NCBI GenBank assembly: GCA_025617375.2
Contig: JAMYGW020000017.1
Coordinates: 46,610-110,609, forward strand
Origin: Acarospora socialis
Taxonomy: Eukaryota; Ascomycota; Lecanoromycetes; Acarosporales; Acarosporaceae
Length of the DNA stretch: 64,000 bases
Direction of reading: 5' to 3'
Shown here: one piece after another, positions 57,782-64,000 of the stretch
How the letters are laid out: every line of letters begins with the position of its first letter
Position numbering within the stretch: the first letter of the stretch is position 1
Translations under genes and position numbers: made by a program
The notes under the pieces: model-generated
The model's input: only the letters and a program-made list of their open reading frames with translations
Told to the model about the DNA's origin: nothing
Databases searched by the model: none

Positions 57782-57959
57782 AAGACTCAAATGATTGAGC
57801 AAAACAAGCATTCTCAACAGCTTACTACAAGTCAACAAGATGAATAAGCATCTACTACTGCCTTCATAAAAGAAAAACATCTAATACATCTTTCTTTATC
57901 TTATTCATTTATTATATTCTGATTCACTAATTATATTTTTATTATTATTTCTTATACTA

Positions 57960-60140
57960 TGTGTCAACTGTCATCACAAACTACATCATGAACTTCAACA
58001 ACTTCTTCACAAAGTGATGATTCATTTCAGTTCTCAGCCAAAAGAACTGCAATCAATGATTCACTCTCATGAAGAGATGACTAATAAATTAAGATCTATG
58101 ATTTATCATTGAAATTTTCATCATCAACACATCTGTCAGCAACTTTTTCTTTTTTCTAAGCAATCTTGACTTTGAAAGTCAGAAGATTGACATTAAAATT
58201 CTGTACTGACTTACTATCTATATCAGTGCAGACAATCAAGAATATCTGACAGACAAGATCAATTGCATTTAATACTACAAATATCTTCTCATCACTCACA
58301 AGACTGTTGAGTCAAAAAGATCAGTTGACTCAATCATGATTAAGTCAATCATAAAGTTAAGTAAGTTGACTGCAGTCAACTCACATCACAATAAGTCAAG
58401 ATCTAAGTTTAAACACAAGAAGAGCAAGCATAAGACTTTTGATGCTGAGATCAAGAAAAACAGCAACTCATTCTCATTAGAATCTGATATGAAGAAGAAA
58501 ATTGATGATGAGATTGCTGACTTATTCAAAAAAGCTGTTTATAAAATGTTCAGCTTTAAATGAATTGCTGACTTTGAATCTCATTACACATAACTGATCA
58601 ACTTCAACTCTTCAGTGATTCTCTAATATGCATAAGATGTCAATGAATTAAAGTTAAAGAAAAAAAACTATACTCTTACTAGTGTGAAGTAGTAGTCATG
58701 CAAAATGAATCTGAAAACTTTATTAATCTGAGTTTCACACTTTATGTGTCTGAACTCAGAGTCAATCTTCTGTCAGAAAAACAAATGTGTGAGATGAAAT
58801 TACATGATCATTTTGATCAACACAGTCTCTATATGCAGAATAAGTATGATAAAATCATGATAGAAGTGTTTGAGTAAGAAGATGTCTACATAATTAAATA
58901 TATTGCAAAGAGTCTAAAAGAATTTGTTCTAATTACTGTCATACACATACTGTTCAATTCAGAAGTTACTTTTCTGATCATAGTACTGAATGCAAACTCA
59001 CAGATTCAGATTCATGAGTCTTAAGTGCAGACTGAGTCATCAAGCTTCACTGACACTGCATTCTTGAGTGAAAGAATCAAGATCTACAAACTATGACATC
59101 AATGATTTGCTCATATTGATTCTGCAAAGCTTCATGATCTTTATAAGATTATGATTCTTGAGAAGTCAATTTTCATTGCTGAGAACAAAGAGAACATATG
59201 TAAGATGTGTGTCATCATCAAGTTTGTCAATCAGCAAAAATACACTGTGAGTGAGCAAAAGATCAACATTCTTGTCTTAATTTTCATTGATATATGCAGT
59301 TCTCTATCTCTATCATTTACTGAATATCAGTACTTGCTGAAGATTGTAAACAACTATTTGTAAAAGACATAAATCATATTGCTGAAGTAACATAACAATG
59401 TTCTGCAGAAACTAAGAATAACAGTTAAAGATTGAACTTCAAAGTGATGCAAAGATTCTGATCATACAAAACAATAATGTCACAGAGTTTAGAATCATTC
59501 TTGATAATTAATGCAGATCTTTTAACATTATATTACAATATACTGTGTTTTATATGTTCATTCAGAATGATGTTGTTAAAAGAGTAATTTGAATCACTGA
59601 GAACTCAGTGTACACAATGATCAAGAAAACTGAACTTTCAATAAAGTTCTAAGTAGAGACAGCACAAACAGATGTCTATCTTTACAATTGAGCAGCAATT
59701 GATCTCTTGATCAACAGCAAACAAACAACTTTGAAGAAGATCTTCATCAGTAAAGTCATTTATTGATTACATTTATATGTGAGAATGCAAGTTGCTACAT
59801 CTATATTGATTTCAAGTTCTGTCAGAGAACAGACAGAATAAGTTCATGAATTGAGAATGAGTGAAAGTCTTTATGAACTATGTAAAAAAAATCACAAAAC
59901 AGTATCTACTTTGAGTTTCAGATCTTAAGTGAATCATCAGAAGTTATGCTGTTAAGTTTGCTGAGAATGAGAAAAAAGACAGCAATAATCTTGAGCTGCA
60001 AAGACAGACATCAAACATTTTGTCAGAGTGAAAGTCAATTAAATAATCATAAAAGAATGCAGTCACTGCAGAGCTCACAGCATCTACAGCTTCACTCACA
60101 GTCACTGAGCAAACTTATAGACTCAGATCTGTGAGTTCAG
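57960..60140 (+). pseudogene. gag-pol: Copia family E Gag-Pol remnant
   Basis: Gag-like start MCQLSSQTTS near 57958 with many TGA stops. A basic segment around 58336-58560 includes SRSKFKHKKSKHKTFDAEIK. Integrase: LHDLYKIMILEKSIFIAENK, ENICKMCVIIKFVNQQKYTV and IDICSSLSLSFTEYQYLLKI (about 59120-59350), which matches the copia layout of a zinc-binding N-terminus followed by the catalytic D in a D(I/V)-x-GP-like segment (here mutated). Further integrase text includes MIKKTELSIKF and VETAQTDVYLYN, ending near 60140. RT and RNase H are missing. Confidence 0.7.
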
Positions 60141-60149
60141 ACAGCAAAA

Positions 60150-60300
60150 AGACATTTTAGAAAAGAGAATAATTAGTGAGAAAGTTAAATATCTCATCAA
60201 ATAAAAAAATTATAATATCTCAGAGAATATCTGAAAACTCAAAGAGAATCTCAAGAACTGTGTAAGAACACTTCAACATTTTGAGAAAAAACAACAATAG
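60150..60300 (+). pseudogene. G2 chromodomain
   Basis: DILEKRIISEKVKYLIK, stop, KNYNISENI, stop, KLKENLKNCVRTLQHFEK; a close match to the G1 chromodomain. The stops sit at the two conserved Trp positions (one TAA, one TGA). Confidence 0.8.
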
Positions 60301-60662
60301 AATCTCAGAAGAATAAAGACATATAAGTTAATAAATTATTTTATATTAGAAGAATTTTCTTCATTCTTCATCTTATTATTATCACTATTAAGTTTAGCAA
60401 CAAGACAGTCAGTCTTCTGTAAAGCACAGCAATCTGTTTGATTCAGAATTCACTTTGATCATGATTTTATTACATAACAATCAATATTGTGACTGACACA
60501 ATAGTCACAAGAAAATGAAGTAAGCACATCATTGAGTTGAATTTTCTTTGCAATTCTTAGATGATTGAAATTTTTAGAAAGCATTGTTGCTGATGATGAC
60601 TTAATTATATACTCTTGCTTAAATAAACTCTAGAGAACTAGCATCTGAGAAGAGAAAAATAG

Positions 60663-61011
60663 TGTTATGATTATATCTCAAGAGATATGATGTAGACTGA
60701 CTTGTACACTGTATGAACATTTAAAAAAGAAGCTATCAAGAAAAGTTACATAATATCTCATCATGCTCAATGATGAGCTGAGTGAGCAGACTCAATGAAT
60801 TGCATAAGTGAGCTGACTTAATAAACTTGATGATAAGATCAGCAAGCAAGCTCAGTATATAGTCACAGTTATTTTTCTTATGAAAGAAATCATGTTCAAC
60901 TTAAATAACAATTTAAAGATTAAAGATCAGAATCATTTCAGACCAGCTTTTATATTAATAAGCACAACTCTTAGTTCTAATACAAGAAAAATCTTCTGTG
61001 AGAACATTACA
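60663..61011 (+). repeat. 3' LTR of chromovirus G2
   Basis: 349 bp, TGTTATGATT to GAACATTACA, family D motifs present (TTTTTCTTATG, TTCAACTTAAATAACAATTT, TTATATTAATAAGCAC). Preceded by a purine-rich tract AGAAGAGAAAAATAG. Confidence 0.75.
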
Positions 61012-62380
61012 CTATGAACTTCATTATGAAGTTATCATCATCAAAAAATTCAACATGAGAGATAAAATTCAACAGTATATTAATTATGGTGAATAGATTA
61101 ATTAAATACACAATGTTCATTTCATTCAAAGAAATTACAACAGCATCAGAACTAATGTACACAATATTGTATGAATTGATTAGCAATTATAAACTATCAA
61201 AGAAGTTTATTATCAATCAAGATAAACTGTTTACAAACAAATTTTAAGAAATATTCATAGCAGAACTCAGAATAAAACACAAGATATTGATGATGTATCA
61301 TTTACAGATGAATGAATTAAACAGTAAAAATATACTTAAGACATTACATAAATCAAAACAACTGAGTACAACTATTGATAATAACACAGTTTATGTACAA
61401 TAACACAAAGAACAAAATCACAAAAGAGACATGTTTCTATGTGAACTATAACTATAATTCAAAAATATAACAAGATTCACAGATACACAGGTCACAAAGT
61501 CAGAAAGTAATACTGAATATTGTATCATTAAAAAAACTGCATCAAGATCTAACAGAATGAATCAGACAGCAGATAAAATAAACAGTAAAGATAAGATCAT
61601 TTGAAGAGAAAAAAAAGATATACTTAAAAATAAACAACATATATACAAAGAAAAAAGTAAGAAACTGAAAAACAAACATTTTAAACTATTCAAGATCAAG
61701 AAAAACATCAAGAAATAAACTATAAGTTAAATTTACTCAGAGAAACAAAAATACATCTGATATTTTATGTATTCATACTACAGCATTGCAATCAATTCAT
61801 GTCACTTCAAATCACTAAAATGTCTGTCAAATTTAATAAAGAATACAAAATTAAAATCATTTTAGAAAGAAGAATGATTAAAGAAAAAACTTACTATCTC
61901 ATCAAATAAAAAGATTATGATATCTCAGAAAATATCTGAGAACTCAAGAAAAATTTTAAGAACTATGTGAAAACACTTACAACATTTTGAGAAAAGAAGT
62001 CAATATTAATTTAGTAAAATGAAGATATTGAATTCACAAATTACAACATTATTGAAGAATCTTTATTCTCTGTTTTATCATTATCACTATTAAGTTTAGC
62101 AGCAAGACAGTTTATTTTTTGTGTAGCACAATGATTCATTTGATTCTGAGTTTTTTGAAAACTTATTATTTTGACAGTAAAAACATCAAGAATCACATTT
62201 GCATCATTTATTTTCTTTTGAAGCAAAATATGAGTTTTGTTGAGAAGCTTTCATGATATTGCAACACATAAATGACTGTGATGAGTATAATGACTTAATT
62301 ATATACTCTTGCTTAAATAGATCTAGAGAACTAACATTTAAAAAGAAAACTAGTGTTGTAATTATATTCTGAGAGAAATA
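61012..62380 (+). mobile_element. Third chromovirus (G3), 3' part only
   Basis: Begins in the integrase at the position equivalent to G1 37118 (AACTTCATTATGAAGTTATC) and follows G1 colinearly through integrase. The chromodomain near 61850-61995 reads YKIKIILERRMIKEKTYYLI with a stop for Trp. The antisense ORF region 62041-62226 and the start of an LTR (TGTTGTAATTATATTC, 62354) follow. The 5' two-thirds are absent here. Strongly mutated. Confidence 0.75.
62041..62226 (-). pseudogene. Antisense accessory ORF of G3 (fragment)
   Basis: Frame MLQKKINDANVILDVFTVKI continuing to NHCATQKINCLAAKLNSDND, positionally equivalent to the C-terminal helical/acidic part of the antisense ORF in G1 (38169-38582). 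Confidence 0.45.
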
Positions 62381-62384
62381 TGTC

Positions 62385-62460
62385 ACATGATACTGCTTAG
62401 TCATTACTCACAAAAGTTATCCTTTGTGTATTCTAGTGTTCTAATGATTATACATAAAAT
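62385..62460. repeat. Fragment of LTR family C
   Basis: GTCACATGATACTGCTTAGTCAT and TTTGTGTATTCTAGTGTTCTA match the middle of the solo LTR at 53527-53702. It interrupts the G3 3' LTR. Confidence 0.6.
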
Positions 62461-62860
62461 GATTTGACAATGTTTACAGACTATTTTATTGTTCTGAAGA
62501 CTAATCAAAGCTCAGAGAACTAGCAGCTTAATTTGAAGATGATTATGATAGTACCTCTGCAGAATCTAAGAAGTCAACTCAATTTTCTCTATGACATGCA
62601 GTGGGTGGGGCATGTACTTGACTACTTGCATTTGACTTCACTTTCACAACATAGAGGCAACTTTATCAGCTGGCCTACACATTGCAATTCAACATCATCT
62701 AAAAATGACAAACAATGGTGGGTTCAAAGGAGAGGAAGCCTCCACCACAATTCATAAGATCCAAAGTCTCTCTTCTTTCTGATCCATCAATGTTTGCATT
62801 CTTTGCATCTCTGATCATACCTTTGTGACTGATTTAGCTTGATGCATCTAGACAGTCAAT
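62461..62860. other. Transition from mutated block to normal DNA
   Basis: CpG-poor with GG/CC present. No gene supported. Confidence 0.35.
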
Positions 62861-63424
62861 TCAAAGGTCGCCCACTTGCTCTCGTCCCTCAGATATCTGT
62901 TGTATGACTGAGAGAACTGTGTTCATGGCTATCATCTCCTGATCGTCACCAGAACCCTTTGGTGTATCGGGAGAGATTTTTTTGATGATCGAAAGGCGTA
63001 TCCGATGGTCGATCAGAACGCGTGTCCTCTTAGCCTCCAAGCAAGCGTTATCCTCCACTCTCTGAGAGTGTTTGATCCTGCCCTCGGGATCCTGAGTGGA
63101 TAACTGTCGATAATGCCTGGATAGTCCAACAGGAGATTGAGGTCGCTTCCGCTTCGGGCTGCGCGTTCTTTCTGCTTCACTTGAATCAGGATCGACGAGG
63201 GAATTAACTGAACAATGTTAGATTATATAAATAACGCAGCACGTCAGCTACTCACCTTGAGTACTCCCAGGTGTTATGTTGCGTGATCTTTTCTTAGATA
63301 GAAAGGATGAATATGCCTCAATCGGTATTGTTTCCGTTGATGACAAGTCCGGTGACGAGATCTGTCCCATTTCTCTTCTGTCGCACTTTGTCTTCGGTAG
63401 AGCTGAACGCTTGGTACCCTCCAT
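62861..63424 (-). CDS. Uncharacterised two-exon protein, 171 aa
   Basis: ATG at 63424. Exon 1 spans 63424-63256, the intron GTGAGT...TTGTTCAG spans 63255-63208 (48 nt), and exon 2 spans 63207-62861. Joined length (516 nt) is a multiple of three and open. The sequence starts MEGTKRSALPKTKCDRREMG and contains a basic patch SPKRKRPQSPVGLSRHYRQL (nuclear-localisation-like). It ends with a helical segment RVLIDHRIRLSIIKKIS and IAMNTVLSVIQQISEGREQV. The upstream frame stays open to 63474, so it could be the C-terminal part of a larger gene. No known domain. CpG content is normal right up to the edge of the mutated block. Confidence 0.65.
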
Positions 63425-63489
63425 TCCGCGTTGTGGGTTACCTAACTCGCAGCTATTGTGAAGAAGCTGGCTGGCAGCCCGTCACGCTG

Positions 63490-64000
63490 TGATCTTTTGC
63501 TTCTCGGAGCAATTCCTGTAAAAGGATTCACGCCCTGGCCCACTCCAGTCTGCAACTGTCAATGTCGTAATGGAAGGTTTACGTGAAAACAAATGAAGAG
63601 AATAATGCTTCCTCTCTAGAGATGTGGTGTTAGTGCTACTAAGACTGAGTAGCTATAAAACACGGGTTAGGTGGGACGGCTCACCGTCCCACACCTTATC
63701 TCGATGGGCTCAGGGGTGCATGGACTCATGATCACATGCCATTACCTGAGACTATCTGCATCAGGGCCAATAGGGGCGAGGCGGATCAAGCACTACGCCA
63801 CCACCCGGTCATGCAACGGTCGAGTGTGAGTCAGATTTCAGCTCCTCATCTTCTGATCTAGCTATACCTTGTACTGAGAATGGTTCGTTCCTACTCGGCA
63901 GCTGTTGCTTGTTAGGTCGATGGTCAGGCGGCCGCGCCCCTGCTTTTCCTTGAGCTCCTACTCGGGCCGCTTCAACAGGACCTTGATGCGGGCGTCCGGG
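63490..64000. other. Intergenic, with a palindrome
   Basis: No gene supported. GTGGGACGG-CTCA-CCGTCCCAC at 63671-63692 is a perfect 9-bp-arm hairpin. Confidence 0.5.

Larger units (their letters stand above)
55691..60150 (+). mobile_element. Ty1/copia element (family E), truncated at 3' end, with nested element
   Basis: 5' LTR, primer site, leader, Gag start near 57958, and integrase-containing pol to about 60140. The leader is interrupted by the 1,693-bp element at 56089-57781. No 3' LTR is found before the chromodomain of G2 begins at about 60150. Confidence 0.65.
44774..61011 (+). mobile_element. Second chromovirus (G2), split by nested insertions
   Basis: Gag/protease-like segments 45300-47700, RT 52640-53521, RNase H 53708-53955, integrase start 55232-55690, chromodomain 60150-60300 and 3' LTR 60663-61011 follow the order of G1. 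They are separated by a solo LTR, a LINE, another solo LTR, a TRIM and a copia element. Joining these pieces as one element is an inference from order and orientation: no target-site duplication links the two LTRs (CATTT versus CTATG), and the middle of the integrase is missing. Confidence 0.65.

Noticed and set aside
60663-62353. LTR 60663-61011 as the 5' LTR of a new element continuing into 61012
   Set aside because: The following sequence starts in mid-integrase with no leader or primer site, so it is a separate 3' fragment.
31383-62800. Classical CpA-to-TpA RIP
   Set aside because: CpA and TpG remain abundant and Trp stops are TGA rather than TAG; the LTR pair at 56089/57565 shows no CpA-context change.

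Overview
The window looks like a filamentous ascomycete (Pezizomycotina-type) chromosome segment. The evidence is genes with short GT-AG introns of about 44-90 nt, fungal gene families (APSES/KilA-N, DUF3435, an FAD amine oxidase) and fungal transposon families. Pezizomycetes would be my first guess, but the sequence does not prove it. There is one 100-N assembly gap at 1262-1361. Everything here was read by eye, without database searches.

Layout. 0-1.1 kb: two solo LTRs of a Ty3/gypsy chromovirus family plus a relic. 1.36-2.5 kb: a decayed protein kinase cut by the gap. 2.5-7.6 kb: CpG-poor DNA with no recognisable gene, holding one solo LTR. 8.4-16.3 kb: a gene-bearing stretch with two uncharacterised single-copy genes, a three-exon 520-codon gene, an ankyrin pseudogene, another pseudogene and a two-exon 185-codon gene. 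16.9-21.6 kb: LTR pieces, a truncated Ty1/copia with gag, a DUF3435 tyrosine-recombinase pseudogene, a 20-bp tandem repeat and a structurally complete Tc1/mariner element (TA target site, long TIRs) carrying a transposase and an opposite-strand second gene. 22.1-24.0 kb: the best-preserved gene in the window, an FAD-dependent amine oxidase. 24.8-25.9 kb: two more solo LTRs and a relic. 26.5-31.4 kb: small uncharacterised genes, a pogo-type transposase pseudogene and a KilA-N gene broken by one nonsense codon. 31.4-62.8 kb: a 31-kb nested transposon block. 62.9-63.4 kb: a normal two-exon gene.

The nested block contains a hAT transposase relic (minus), a complete 6,072-bp chromovirus with target-site duplication and chromodomain (32930-39001), a pair of 651-bp inverted repeats around a Cys-rich gene with a hAT MITE inside one arm, and a second chromovirus interrupted by a Tad1-like LINE, solo LTRs, a 99-bp-LTR TRIM that itself contains a 324-bp miniature LTR element with 55-bp LTRs, and a Ty1/copia element that itself contains a 1,693-bp LTR element with a C2H2 zinc finger. 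A third chromovirus 3' end closes the block.

The most striking signal is mutational. In the block CpG is almost absent, CpC/GpG is nearly gone, and CpA and CpT remain abundant. Tryptophan codons have become TGA rather than TAG. The two LTRs of one element differ at 11 sites, all of them CpC or CpG transitions. This looks like a repeat-directed C-to-T process (RIP-like) acting on CpC and CpG instead of the classical CpA.
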